From positions 7,148,001 through 7,212,000 of the forward strand of contig NZ_CP040244.1 in assembly GCF_005517195.1 (NCBI RefSeq): 64,000 bases of DNA, in the 5' to 3' direction. The notes under the pieces are model-generated. The model was given only the letters and a program-made list of their open reading frames with translations. It was not told the DNA's origin and made no database searches. The stretch is from Streptomyces vilmorinianum. GTDB lineage: Bacteria; Actinomycetota; Actinomycetes; Streptomycetales; Streptomycetaceae. Position numbers and translations under genes: made by a program. Position 1 is the first letter of the stretch; each line of letters starts with the position of its first letter. Shown here piece after piece: positions 25,518 through 33,274 of this stretch.

Positions 25518-26369
25518 TCACGCGGCTGCCCCCGAACCCGTGCCGGACACCGCCGGCAGGTCGCACGTGAAGAGGAACGACCTCGGGACACGGGGCACGG
25601 AACGCGGCGGGACCGGGTAGGGCCAGCGGTCGAAGTCGGCGCCCTCCTCTCCGGGCTGCCTGACCTCGCGTACCTCCCAGCCGCCGTCGGCGAGCAGCGC
25701 CTCGGGCTCCTCGGTGCCGAAGAGCCACGGGTTGCCGTCCTCCTTCAGCGCGCCCAGGAAGGGGCGGGAGAGCGGGTTCTCCAGGGCGGCCTTGGAGATG
25801 ACGTCGCCGAGCAGTACGGAGCCGGGCGCGGCGTGCGCGGAGAGCGTCGAGATGAGGGTCCGTACGGCCTGTTCGGGCAGGAAGAACAGCAGCCCCTCGA
25901 CCACCCACAGCACCGGCTCGTCGCTCTTCCAGCCGGCCTCCTTGAGGGGGCCGGTCCAGTCCTGGGTCAGGTCGACCGGGACGGTGATCCGGGTGCGGCC
26001 GGCCGGGAGGGGCTCCTGGCCGAGCATCTTCGCCTTGGCCTCCAGGAGGGCCGGGCGGTCGAGCTCGTAGACGGTGACGCCGTCGGGCCAGGGCAGGCGG
26101 AAGAAGCGGGTGTCCATGCCGGCGGCGAGGAAGACGACCTGGCGTATGCCGCGCTCCTCCACCGCCTTGACGACGGCCCGGTCCAGGTAGGTGGTGCGGA
26201 TGGCGAGGAACGGCACGGTGCCGGCCCCGGCGTAGCGCTCGAGCAGTTCGAAGCCGATCCGGTCGGCGACGGTGCGCGCGTAGGGATCGGCGAACAGCCG
26301 GTCCTCGCGCTCGGTCTCCAGGGCGCGCGCGGCGGCGGTCCACTGGGCGGTGCGGGATACGGCCTCCAC
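25518..26369 (-). CDS. Leucine-carboxyl-methyltransferase-like (PF04072) SAM methyltransferase
   Basis: A 283-residue enzyme of the Ppm1/LCM-like actinobacterial family. ARTVADRIGFELLERY-type opening, FLAAGMDTRFFRL (SAM motif I), VYELDRP (acidic ribose loop) and WVVEGLLFFLPEQAV are all present. Relatives methylate carboxyl or hydroxyl groups of natural products and are frequent in clusters. GTG 26369 with an upstream GGGGGA is chosen because homologues begin near SRTAQW; an ATG at 26423 is possible. With its neighbour it gives the cluster two methyltransferases, explaining demand for SAM. Confidence 0.85.
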   Translation of the reverse strand: MEAVSRTAQWTAAARALETEREDRLFADPYARTVADRIGFELLERYAGAGTVPFLAIRTTYLDRAVVKAVEERGIRQVVFLAAGMDTRFFRLPWPDGVTVYELDRPALLEAKAKMLGQEPLPAGRTRITVPVDLTQDWTGPLKEAGWKSDEPVLWVVEGLLFFLPEQAVRTLISTLSAHAAPGSVLLGDVISKAALENPLSRPFLGALKEDGNPWLFGTEEPEALLADGGWEVREVRQPGEEGADFDRWPYPVPPRSVPRVPRSFLFTCDLPAVSGTGSGAAA

Positions 26370-26415
26370 AGGAGGTCCCCCTTCACTTGGTGGGAAAAGG
26401 TACGGACGGCCGTGT

Positions 26416-26931
26416 TCAGGCACTCACGCGCGCACAGGCAACGGGGTCCTCGGCCGCGGGCATCGACGACAGATGCTCGGCCTCGGTACCGGCGGGACGG
26501 CGCCGGAAGATGCTGTGCAGGATCATGCTGAACACGGCCGTCCCGTCGGTGGTCACCAGCGTGCACCGGGGTTTCACGGTGCCGGTGGCGCGGTTGAACG
26601 GCGACGGGGTGGAGCCGAGGATCTCCACGCGGGCGGTGAGGACGTCCCCGGGTCGTACGGGACGCAGATAGCGGACCTCGTCGATGCCGGGCGAGCCCAT
26701 GCAGGCGCTGTAGGCGAGCAGTCCGTCCACGTAGCGCCGCATGAACATCGCCTGGGTGTGGAAGCCGCTGGCGATCAGTCCGCCGAACTGCGAACCGGCG
26801 GCGAGTACGGGGTCCGTGTGGAAGGGCTGCGGATCGAAGCGCCTGCCGAACTCCAGCACCTCTTCCTCGGTGACGGTGACGGTGCCCAGTTCATGGACGT
26901 CGCCGGGCCGGAAGTCCTCGAAGTAGCGCAT
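26416..26931 (-). CDS. MaoC-like (R)-specific enoyl hydratase/dehydratase
   Basis: A 171-residue single hot-dog domain: RYFEDFRPGD at the start, the active-site loop DPQPFHTDP with catalytic Asp/His, and GLIASGFHTQAMFMR, as in MaoC dehydratases. The normal job is reversible hydration of enoyl thioesters on CoA or a carrier protein. The ATG 26931 has a GGGGGG purine run. It is the first gene after the consensus-like promoter at 26978-27007. A role in forming an alkene on the carrier-bound product is plausible. Confidence 0.85.
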   Translation of the reverse strand: MRYFEDFRPGDVHELGTVTVTEEEVLEFGRRFDPQPFHTDPVLAAGSQFGGLIASGFHTQAMFMRRYVDGLLAYSACMGSPGIDEVRYLRPVRPGDVLTARVEILGSTPSPFNRATGTVKPRCTLVTTDGTAVFSMILHSIFRRRPAGTEAEHLSSMPAAEDPVACARVSA

Positions 26932-26977
26932 CCGCGCCCCCCTTGACCTAAAGGATGGTCGTTCCCTGGCATCACCC

Positions 26978-27007
26978 AATCTACGAATTGCTCATTTATT
27001 TTGTCAA
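26978..27007 (-). promoter_or_regulatory. Consensus-like housekeeping promoter inside the cluster
   Basis: Reading the minus strand, TTGACA (27002-27007) and TAGATT (26978-26983) are separated by 18 nt, in an AT-rich patch that stands out from the surroundings. The -35 box overlaps the stop of the PLP-lyase gene, so the MaoC-to-ahcY genes can be transcribed independently of the PLP gene. Confidence 0.75.
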
Positions 27008-28224
27008 CCCAAAAGAAGACTCATGTGGCCCCAGTCGCCCGGCTCTTCACCGCCGCTGTCGCCGAGCGCCCGCTCGAAATCCCCCCACAGGTCCTCGACG
27101 TCCTCGATGCCGACCGACACCCGGACGAGACCGGCCCCTATGCCGGCCGCTTCCAGCGCCTCGGCGTCCAGCTCCCGGTGGGAGGTGGACGCGGGGTGGG
27201 TCACCAGCGTCTCGACCCCGCCGAGGGAGAGCGCGAGCCGGGCGATCCGTACCCGCTCGATGAAGGCCCTGCCCGCCTCCCGCCCGCCCGTGAGCTCGAA
27301 GGAGAGCAGCCCGCCGCCCCCGGAGAGCACCTTGCGGGCGGTGTCGTACGAGGGGTGGCCCGCGAGCCACGGGTAGTGGACGGCCGTCACGTCGGCGCGC
27401 GAGGCGAGGCGCCCGGCCAGGACGGCGGCGTTGGCGCAGGTCTCCCGCATCCGCAGCGGGAGCGTCGGTATCCCGCGCAGCGTCAGCCAGGCGGCGAACG
27501 GGTCGGCGCAGGCGCCCAGTTCGACCGTGCGCGGCCAGACCGTACGGCGCAGCGCGTCGTCGGCGAAGACCGCCGCGCCGCCCAGCACGTCCGAGTGGCC
27601 GGAGAGGTACTTGGTGGTGGAGTGGACGACGATGTCCGCGCCGAGCTCCAGGGGTCGGCACAGGACGGGCGAGGCGAGCGAGTTGTCGACGAGGGAGGTG
27701 ACCCCGAGGCGCCGGGCCGCCGCCAACAGGCCTGGGAGGTCCGCCACTTGGCCGGTCGGATTGGCGATGGTCTCCAGGACGAGGAGCCGGGGCTCGCGGA
27801 CGGCCGCTTCCTCGAACTCGGCGACGTCGTCCCCGGAGACGTACGTGACCTCGATCCCGTAGCGCGCCGAGAGGTCGGAGAGGACCGCGTAGGTCCCTCC
27901 GTACAGACATCGCTGGGCGATCACCCGGTCTCCGGGCCGCAGCAGGGCGAGCAGCACACCGCTGATGGCGCCCATGCCCGACGCGAAGGCGATGGCTCCG
28001 GCGCCGCCTTCGAGCCCGGCGAGGGTCTTCTCCAGGGCCCGTACGGTCGGATTGCCGCGCCTGCTGTAGACGTACGGGCCGTCGGGTCCGGCCATCGCCT
28101 CGGCGAGGGCGTCGGCCGAGTCGAAGGCGAAGGCCGAGGACTGCACGAGGGGCACGGTCAGCGGCCGGCTGCCGGCGGCCGGCGGCTCGTTGACGACGTG
28201 CACGGCCCGGGTACGGATGTCCAT
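27004..28224 (-). CDS. Cys/Met-metabolism PLP enzyme (cystathionine/methionine gamma-lyase type)
   Basis: A 406-residue transsulfuration-family protein. YSRRGNPT binds the PLP phosphate, FASGMGAIS follows, the Schiff-base Lys is in STTKYLSGHSDVLGG, and the C-terminal THPAST-H motif is typical. The family includes cystathionine synthase/lyase and methionine gamma-lyase; sequence alone does not separate them. It sits in the cluster beside a full methyl cycle that produces homocysteine, so processing homocysteine or methionine is an attractive but unproven role. The ATG 28224 has AAGGAG. A strong hairpin lies just upstream. Confidence 0.85.
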   Translation of the reverse strand: MDIRTRAVHVVNEPPAAGSRPLTVPLVQSSAFAFDSADALAEAMAGPDGPYVYSRRGNPTVRALEKTLAGLEGGAGAIAFASGMGAISGVLLALLRPGDRVIAQRCLYGGTYAVLSDLSARYGIEVTYVSGDDVAEFEEAAVREPRLLVLETIANPTGQVADLPGLLAAARRLGVTSLVDNSLASPVLCRPLELGADIVVHSTTKYLSGHSDVLGGAAVFADDALRRTVWPRTVELGACADPFAAWLTLRGIPTLPLRMRETCANAAVLAGRLASRADVTAVHYPWLAGHPSYDTARKVLSGGGGLLSFELTGGREAGRAFIERVRIARLALSLGGVETLVTHPASTSHRELDAEALEAAGIGAGLVRVSVGIEDVEDLWGDFERALGDSGGEEPGDWGHMSLLLG

Positions 28225-28245
28225 CTCTTCTCCTTCTCTGCGGAA

Positions 28246-28288
28246 AAGGGGCCGCCCGATGTCCGGGACGGACATCGGGCGGCCCCTT
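28246..28288 (-). terminator. Perfect 20-bp hairpin between exporter and PLP-lyase genes
   Basis: Arms 28246-28265 and 28269-28288 are exact complements with a 3-nt loop; in the minus direction the stem is followed by TTTT. It lies downstream of the exporter stop (28322) and only 22 nt before the PLP-lyase start, leaving almost no space for a separate promoter. It may terminate exporter mRNA or act as an attenuator. Confidence 0.85.
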
Positions 28289-28321
28289 GGGAACACGCGG
28301 GTGCGCGCGGGTCACACGGAG

Positions 28322-29761
28322 TCACACGGAGGCCTTCTCGCCCTGCTGCGGGGCGGGGGCGGGGGACTCGGAGGCGAGGGCCTTGTCGCTCTTCATGACG
28401 AGGAGCGTGATGACCCCGCCGACGGCGGCGATGACCGCGGCGCCGATGAAGGCGGCCGAGAAGCCGTCGGTGAGGGCCGGGAGGTCGCCGAGCTGGTCGG
28501 CGCCCTGGGACAGGGCGAGCGCGGTCAGCGCGGCGAGGCCGAGGGCGGAGCCGACGTTGTAGGTGGTGTTGACGATGCCGGAGGCGAGACCGGCCTGCTC
28601 CTGCGGGGCGCCGGACATCGCGGCGATCATCGCCGGGATGTAGGCCAGGGACATGCCGAGGGCGGCGACCAGCGAGGCGGGCAGGACGTCGACGAGGAAG
28701 GTGCCGGTCGGCGGGACGGCCGCCAGCCAGACCAGACCGGCCGCGAGGACCAGCAGACCGCCGGCGATGAGCGGCTTGGCGCCGAACCTGCCCATGAGGC
28801 GGGCTGTGATGGCCGTCATGAAGATCATCAGCAGCACGGTCATCGGGAGCAGCGCCGCACCGGAGGCGAAGGCGCCGTAGCCGAGGACCTGCTGGAGGTA
28901 GAGGTTGAGGAAGTACCACATCGGGATCCACGCGGCACCGAGCAGCGTCATCGCCAGGTTGGCCGAGCCGAGGCGCGGGACCCGCCACACGCTGAGCGGC
29001 ATGAGCGGCTCGCGGACCGACTTCTGGATCACGAAGAACAGGCCGAGGAGGACGGCCGCGCCCACCAGCTCCAGGATGGTGGCGGTGGCGCCCCAGCCGA
29101 CCTCGGGGGCGCGGACCACGGCGAAGACGGCGAGCGCGAGACCGGCGGTGACGGCGACGGCGCCGAGGATGTCGACGGAGCCGCGACGGGAGGCGACGTC
29201 CGGGAGCAGCTTGGTGGCGGCGAGGGTGGCGAGGCCGATCGGGATGTAGATGATGAAGACCCACTGCCAGCTCATCCACTCGGTGAAGACACCGCCGAGG
29301 AAGACGCCCGCGGTACCGCCGGCGGGGGCCGCGGCGCCGTAGAGCGCCATCGCCTTGCCGAGCTCCTTCGGGTCGTGCATGAAGAGCATCATCAGCAGGG
29401 TCATGGCGGAGGGCGCGATCAGCGCACCGCCGACGCCCTGGACGGCGCGCCCGACGATCTCGACCCAGGCGGTCTGCGCGGCGGCGGCGACGACCGAGCC
29501 GGCGATCATGATCGCCCAGCCGGAGACGAAGATCCTGCGGGCTCCGACGAGGTCGGAGAGGCGGCCGCCGAGGAGCAGCAGACCGCCGAAGACGATGACG
29601 TAGGCGTTGAAGATCCACTGGAGCTCGCTCTGCGAGAAGCCCAGGTCCTTCTGCATCTCGGGGAGCGCGACCCCGATGATCGAGGTGTCCATGATGACCA
29701 TGAACTGGGCGGCGGCGAGCACGACAAGTGCCCACCAGCGCCGGGGATTGACGGTTGACAT
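28322..29761 (-). CDS. DHA2-family (EmrB/QacA-like) MFS exporter
   Basis: A 479-residue, 14-helix transporter. TM1 holds FMVIMDTSIIGVALP (motif D1 of DHA2), the TM2-3 loop has LLGGRLSDLVGARRIF (motif A), and TM5 has GGALIAPSAM (motif C-like). It is a drug/proton antiporter probably exporting the cluster's product. The ATG 29761 has AAGGAG. Its promoter region carries two TACCC/GGGTA palindromes shared with the divergent HD gene, suggesting repression by a factor not encoded here. Confidence 0.9.
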   Translation of the reverse strand: MSTVNPRRWWALVVLAAAQFMVIMDTSIIGVALPEMQKDLGFSQSELQWIFNAYVIVFGGLLLLGGRLSDLVGARRIFVSGWAIMIAGSVVAAAAQTAWVEIVGRAVQGVGGALIAPSAMTLLMMLFMHDPKELGKAMALYGAAAPAGGTAGVFLGGVFTEWMSWQWVFIIYIPIGLATLAATKLLPDVASRRGSVDILGAVAVTAGLALAVFAVVRAPEVGWGATATILELVGAAVLLGLFFVIQKSVREPLMPLSVWRVPRLGSANLAMTLLGAAWIPMWYFLNLYLQQVLGYGAFASGAALLPMTVLLMIFMTAITARLMGRFGAKPLIAGGLLVLAAGLVWLAAVPPTGTFLVDVLPASLVAALGMSLAYIPAMIAAMSGAPQEQAGLASGIVNTTYNVGSALGLAALTALALSQGADQLGDLPALTDGFSAAFIGAAVIAAVGGVITLLVMKSDKALASESPAPAPQQGEKASV

Positions 29762-29786
29762 TGCCCTGCTCCTTCACTCGGTTACA

Positions 29787-29801
29787 TACCCCTAGGGGGT
29801 A
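29787..29801. promoter_or_regulatory. Operator-like palindrome, site 1 (TACCCC-N3-GGGGTA)
   Basis: A perfect 6-bp-arm inverted repeat 26 nt upstream of the exporter start. It shares the TACATACCC left half with site 2. The G-tract palindrome resembles CsoR-type sites described in Streptomyces, but no CsoR gene is in the window. Confidence 0.65.
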
Positions 29802-29818
29802 CCTCGCGGAGCACCGTA

Positions 29819-29839
29819 ACATACCCACGGGGGGTATGT
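29819..29839. promoter_or_regulatory. Operator-like palindrome, site 2 (ACATACCC-N5-GGGTATGT)
   Basis: A perfect 8-bp-arm inverted repeat 21 nt upstream of the divergent HD gene. With site 1 it brackets the exporter/HD intergenic promoter region, so one regulator could control both directions. Confidence 0.65.
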
Positions 29840-29859
29840 AAGAGTGAGAGGATCCCCTC

Positions 29860-30519
29860 ATGACCACCGATGCGGACCACGACCTCCTCGCCCGCTGGAC
29901 CTCGACGCTCCTGGCGGCCCGCTCGGGCCGCGAGGGCCCCGACCCGGCCCCGTACGGCCGGAACCTGCTGGCCCGCTGGGCGGAGCCGCAGCGCAAGTAC
30001 CACACGGTCGACCACCTTCGGGCGGTCCTCGAACGGATCGACGAACTCGCCGAAAAGGGCGGCGAGGGCGGGGAGTTGGAGCTGGTCCGGCTGGCCGCCT
30101 GGTTCCACGACGCGGTCTACCGCCCGGACCGCTCCGAGAACGAGGAACGCTCGGCGACCCTGGCCGAAAAGGCCCTGACGGAGGCGGGCCTGACCCCCCA
30201 CGAGGTGGCGGAGGTGGCCCGCCTCGTCCGCCTGACGCTCACCCACGACCCGGCGGACGGCGACATCAACGGCGAGATCCTCTGCGACGCGGACCTGGCG
30301 ATCCTGGCGAGCGCCCCGGATACGTACAGGGGGTATGCGTCGGCGGTCCGCGAGGAGTACGCCTTCGTCCCGGACGCGGCATTCAGGGACGGCCGCGCGG
30401 CGGTCCTGCGCCAGCTCCTGTCCCTACCCCGCCTGTTCCACACCCCGTACGGCGCGGCGGCCTGGGAGGAACGCGCCCGCGCGAACCTGGAACGGGAACT
30501 GGCGGGCCTGACGGCCTGA
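29860..30519 (+). CDS. HD-domain metal-dependent phosphohydrolase-like protein
   Basis: A 219-residue helical protein. Early RKYHTVDHLRAVL gives the first His, LAAWFHDAVYRP is the HD doublet, and LCDADLAIL is the distal Asp. This is the predicted HD hydrolase family often annotated only as metal-dependent phosphohydrolase. It is divergent from the exporter behind the shared palindromes, so it may be co-regulated with export. The substrate (nucleotide or other phosphate ester) is unknown. Confidence 0.8.
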   Translation: MTTDADHDLLARWTSTLLAARSGREGPDPAPYGRNLLARWAEPQRKYHTVDHLRAVLERIDELAEKGGEGGELELVRLAAWFHDAVYRPDRSENEERSATLAEKALTEAGLTPHEVAEVARLVRLTLTHDPADGDINGEILCDADLAILASAPDTYRGYASAVREEYAFVPDAAFRDGRAAVLRQLLSLPRLFHTPYGAAAWEERARANLERELAGLTA

Positions 30520-30613
30520 GCGGTCGGGGGGATTCCCGCACCCCGGAACGACGGAGCCGGCTGTGCGTTCGCCGTCATGCGGACAGAATCAGGGCTTGCC
30601 CGACACAGCCAGG

Positions 30614-31009
30614 TCAGGGGCCGGCCGGGTCCGGGCAGTCGATCAGCGTGCGGGGCCACACGCCCTTGTTGTCGACAAACTTGCCACTGTAGAACTCTTG
30701 GTGGTGCTTGGAAATGTAGTACTCGCCGCGACAGACGACGGCGCCGGCTTCCCTGTCCCGGACGACCTGGATGGTGAAGACTTCCCGGTCCCCAACCCCC
30801 TTGTCGATCCAATCCCAGATAGCGGCGGTGGCGATCTCGGCGGTGGCGCCTTCCAGGAGGAGTTCGACGACGCGGTCAGTCTCCTTGATGACCGTGTAGC
30901 GAGGCGCCTCAACGGTGGAGGGCGCGTCGCTCCGCTCGCTGCCACCGCACGACGTCAGGGTAAGGAGAGCGAGCGACGCGACGGTGACGCTGGTGGTGTG
31001 CTTGAGCAT
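30614..31009 (-). CDS. Small lipoprotein of unknown function
   Basis: A 131-residue protein with a signal ending in the lipobox LTSC at about residues 18-21, a short polar linker, then a mixed domain with RYTVIKETDRVVELLLEG and a Cys pair (VVCRGEY, LIDCPD). The ATG 31009 is chosen because the signal peptide starts there; the longer frame has no signal. No family was recognised. Codon use is less GC-extreme than the neighbours. Confidence 0.65.
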   Translation of the reverse strand: MLKHTTSVTVASLALLTLTSCGGSERSDAPSTVEAPRYTVIKETDRVVELLLEGATAEIATAAIWDWIDKGVGDREVFTIQVVRDREAGAVVCRGEYYISKHHQEFYSGKFVDNKGVWPRTLIDCPDPAGP

Positions 31010-31092
31010 CGGGTCAGCCTCGCGGATCGTGCGAGCGATGTGGAGGTCTGTAATCCTCTTGTAAGAATGAGCGAGCCGGAGTGACCACGGGG

Positions 31093-31293
31093 TCACCAGC
31101 CAGAACACGATTGCATCCCGCTGCCCCTCACCGCCTCCACGAACACCCGCAGCGCACCGCCGCCGACCGCGACGAGCCTCTCCGGCGCTTTACTGTCGCG
31201 CAGCCGCACCGTTCCGTCAGGCGCCAGTGCCACGCAGACGCAGTTGGAGCCGTCAGGGCTATAGGAGGACTTCCTCCACTGATACGTGGGCAT
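31093..31293 (-). CDS. DUF397 protein (WhiJ-system small partner)
   Basis: A 66-residue protein with the standard DUF397 pattern: YQWRKSSYSPDGSNCVCVA, then VRLRDSKAPE and a Phe-containing end. These small proteins pair with XRE/DUF5753 regulators in dozens of Streptomyces loci related to whiJ and abaA. The ATG has a GAGGAGG site that overlaps the end of the regulator gene. It is likely a cognate regulator partner affecting development or antibiotic production. Confidence 0.85.
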   Translation of the reverse strand: MPTYQWRKSSYSPDGSNCVCVALAPDGTVRLRDSKAPERLVAVGGGALRVFVEAVRGSGMQSCSGW

Positions 31294-31306
31294 TTCGCGC
31301 CCCTCC

Positions 31307-32107
31307 TCACATCTCACGAGCGATCCGGTGGATGAAGTCCCGCGACTCGGGCGGCTTGAGGGCTGACGCCTCCAGCCGATCGAGCACGGACCGAAACTTG
31401 ATCAGCTGAGCTTCAGCGTCAAGGAACTCGCAGCCGAAGTGGGTGTCGACCTGGACGGTGTCCAGCTTGGGCACCGCACCCGATACGTAGTCGATGGGCT
31501 GCCCCGTGCCGGGAAAGGCGCCGCTTCCGAAGGGCAGCACCCGAACGGAGATGTTGTCCCGCTCGCTCATCTCAACAATGTGCTCCAACTGCGCCCGGGC
31601 GACCTCCTGTCCCCCGAAACCCATGCGCAGCGCGGCCTCGTGGATCAGCGCCGTGTACTGAATGGGTCGAGACCGGTAGAGGATCTGCTGGCGCTTGATG
31701 CGGTGGGACAGCCGATGCTCCGCCTCGTAGGGCAGCAGAGGGGGGGCCACCTCCTTGAACAGGGCTCGCGCATGGTCCGTGGTTTGCAGCAGGGCCGGAA
31801 TGTGGATCACCAGAGCGACGCGCAACTCGGTCGCGTGATGCTTCAGTTCGGCCAGATCGACCAAGGCGGCCGGCAGGTGCTCCCGGTACTCCTCCCACCA
31901 GCCTCGGGTCCGCCCACCGGTCATCGCACAGAGTGCCTCGATCAGCGCCTCGTCCGCGCAGTCGTACGTGCGGGCGAAGGTGCGCACGCGCTCGGCGCTC
32001 ACCGGATAGCGGCCCGACTCGATGCTACTGACCCGCGCCTGGCTGATACCGAGGGCCGTAGTCGAGTGATCCAACTCCACCTCCCCACAGGAGACTTCCG
32101 TGACCAC
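31307..32107 (-). CDS. XRE-family regulator with DUF5753 domain, shortened HTH
   Basis: About 266 residues. HTH helices 2-4 are visible (LGISQARVSSIESGRYPVS), followed by a DUF5753 domain (WWEEYREHLPAALVDLAELK, a conserved LLQTTDHARALF, and VRVLPFGSGAFPGTG). The usual first HTH helix (LRRLR..AG type) is missing. The open frame continues upstream only as antisense of the divergent gene, and the latest convincing start region is GTG 32107. The starts of the two divergent genes overlap by about 8 nt. The regulator may be truncated or use a degenerate HTH. Confidence 0.8.
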   Translation of the reverse strand: MVTEVSCGEVELDHSTTALGISQARVSSIESGRYPVSAERVRTFARTYDCADEALIEALCAMTGGRTRGWWEEYREHLPAALVDLAELKHHATELRVALVIHIPALLQTTDHARALFKEVAPPLLPYEAEHRLSHRIKRQQILYRSRPIQYTALIHEAALRMGFGGQEVARAQLEHIVEMSERDNISVRVLPFGSGAFPGTGQPIDYVSGAVPKLDTVQVDTHFGCEFLDAEAQLIKFRSVLDRLEASALKPPESRDFIHRIAREM

Positions 32108-32573
32108 CGTATCCCCGCACGCCCCCTGGTCGAACGCCCTCCACCTCCCCCACGACCCCCGCGCACCCCACATCGCCCGCACAACCCTGCGCGCCGCCCT
32201 CGCCGGCCACGGCATGACCGACCGCCTCGACACCGCCGAACTCCTCGCCAGCGAGCTGATCACCAACGCCTACCGCCACTCCCACGGACCCGCCATGCTC
32301 CGCCTGCGCCACATGGACGGCGGCTGGCTCCGCATCAGCGTCTGGGACACCAACCCGACGATCCCGGCCCCGTTCAACCGGCCTCCCGGCGCACTCCGCG
32401 CTGTCCCCACCCACCCGACCGCCGACAGCGACACCGGCCGCGGCCTCCTGCTCGTCCAACTCTGCGCCGACAACTGGGGCGGCTACCCCCTGGGCGACGA
32501 CCTCTTCGGCCGCGGCGGCAAACTCCTCTGGTGCGAACTCGCACCCCCACCGGACTTCGCGCACGCCGCCTGA
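32100..32573 (+). CDS. RsbW-like ATP-binding (HATPase) protein
   Basis: A 157-residue GHKL ATPase-fold protein: LLASELITNAYRHSHG is the N box, WDTNP the G1 region, and TGRGLLLVQLCADNWG the G2 box. Such anti-sigma-like proteins accompany XRE/DUF397 pairs in WhiJ-like loci. GTG 32100 has AGGAG 6 nt upstream and lies head to head with the regulator. It probably works by kinase or binding activity on an unknown partner. Confidence 0.85.
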   Translation: MTTVSPHAPWSNALHLPHDPRAPHIARTTLRAALAGHGMTDRLDTAELLASELITNAYRHSHGPAMLRLRHMDGGWLRISVWDTNPTIPAPFNRPPGALRAVPTHPTADSDTGRGLLLVQLCADNWGGYPLGDDLFGRGGKLLWCELAPPPDFAHAA

Positions 32574-32872
32574 GATCCACTCATGCCAACTCCAAGACCA
32601 AAGCGGGACACTGGCCGTGGCACCTCGTCCGAAGAGCACGTTGGGGACCTGGACCGCTCGGTAGCGTCCGCCCCCCTGATGTTCGCCTCCCCACGTAAGC
32701 ACCACCAATGCCGGTAGCCCCGACACCCCGGCCAGGGAGCGAAGCCCCCCTACCGGCGAAGCTGTGGAACCTTCAGCGCCACTCGGGAGCCCTCGAGGCC
32801 GTCTTCGGCGAGACCGGACTGTGTCCTGGCGCTCCCAAAACTCTGTCACCCCAGCCTTTCAAACCCAGCGTC

Positions 32873-32885
32873 GACTACTGCCGTC
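32873..32885. repeat. Possible left attachment/arm-site copy (ACTACTGCCGTCA)
   Basis: An exact 13-base match to 38822-38834, immediately after int. Flanking bases differ. It might be the outer end of the integrative element or a chance match containing the short TGCCGTCA motif. Confidence 0.3.
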
Positions 32886-32905
32886 AGGTATCCCAGAGTG
32901 CCGCA

Positions 32906-32939
32906 ACCGCCCCCACTGGATTCGTCTCCGATGGGGGCG
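32906..32939 (-). terminator. Hairpin after the DUF2283 gene
   Basis: Nine-base perfect arms (CCGCCCCCA and complement) with a 16-nt loop, 88 nt beyond the DUF2283 stop. A likely terminator of the orphan toxin-tip/immunity transcript. Confidence 0.5.
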
Positions 32940-33026
32940 GCTTGCTCACTTCCGAAGACGCCGGGCAGCACCCTCAGAAAGGAAATCTCCAAATTCGAGA
33001 AATCGATTCGAAACTGTTGGCGCCGC

Positions 33027-33272
33027 TCATGCACCCTCTACGTCGAGTCGCTCCGCTGCATCGAGCATGTACTGCGGCAGCTTTGAACTGGCTGCCAGCA
33101 CTTCGATGCCAATGAGGCACCCGTTCTCGTCGAAGTCGAGGTTGATCATGCCTCCGACTTCGACCGGATCGCAGGGATACATGCGTGCCACTTTCGGATG
33201 CGCTTGCGGATCAGCGAAGTAGACGTACGCAGCGTTCGCCTTCTGGTCGTATGTGATTCGGACGTCCGCCAT
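33027..33272 (-). CDS. DUF2283 protein, probable immunity/antitoxin partner
   Basis: An 81-residue protein with the DUF2283 hallmark: RITYDQKANAAYVYF at the start, then GGMINLDFDENGCLIGIEVL. Such proteins often stand next to DUF4258 genes, as here. Two nt separate it from the toxin-tip fragment upstream, with a GGGAGGG site within the tip's end. It presumably neutralises the adjacent tip. Codon use is noticeably less GC-biased than the neighbours, consistent with horizontal exchange. Confidence 0.75.
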   Translation of the reverse strand: MADVRITYDQKANAAYVYFADPQAHPKVARMYPCDPVEVGGMINLDFDENGCLIGIEVLAASSKLPQYMLDAAERLDVEGA

Positions 33273-33274
33273 GG

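Larger units (their letters stand above)
32574..33026. other. Gap of about 450 nt without a confident gene
   Basis: No domain was recognised on either strand; a 135-codon plus-strand frame (32708-33115) has no ribosome site or family. The gap contains a terminator-like hairpin (32906-32939) and one copy of ACTACTGCCGTCA that recurs after the integrase gene. Confidence 0.4.

Noticed and set aside
32708..33115. 135-codon plus-strand frame in the gap after the HATPase gene
   Set aside because: No domain or start signal, and it overlaps the end of the DUF2283 gene on the other strand.
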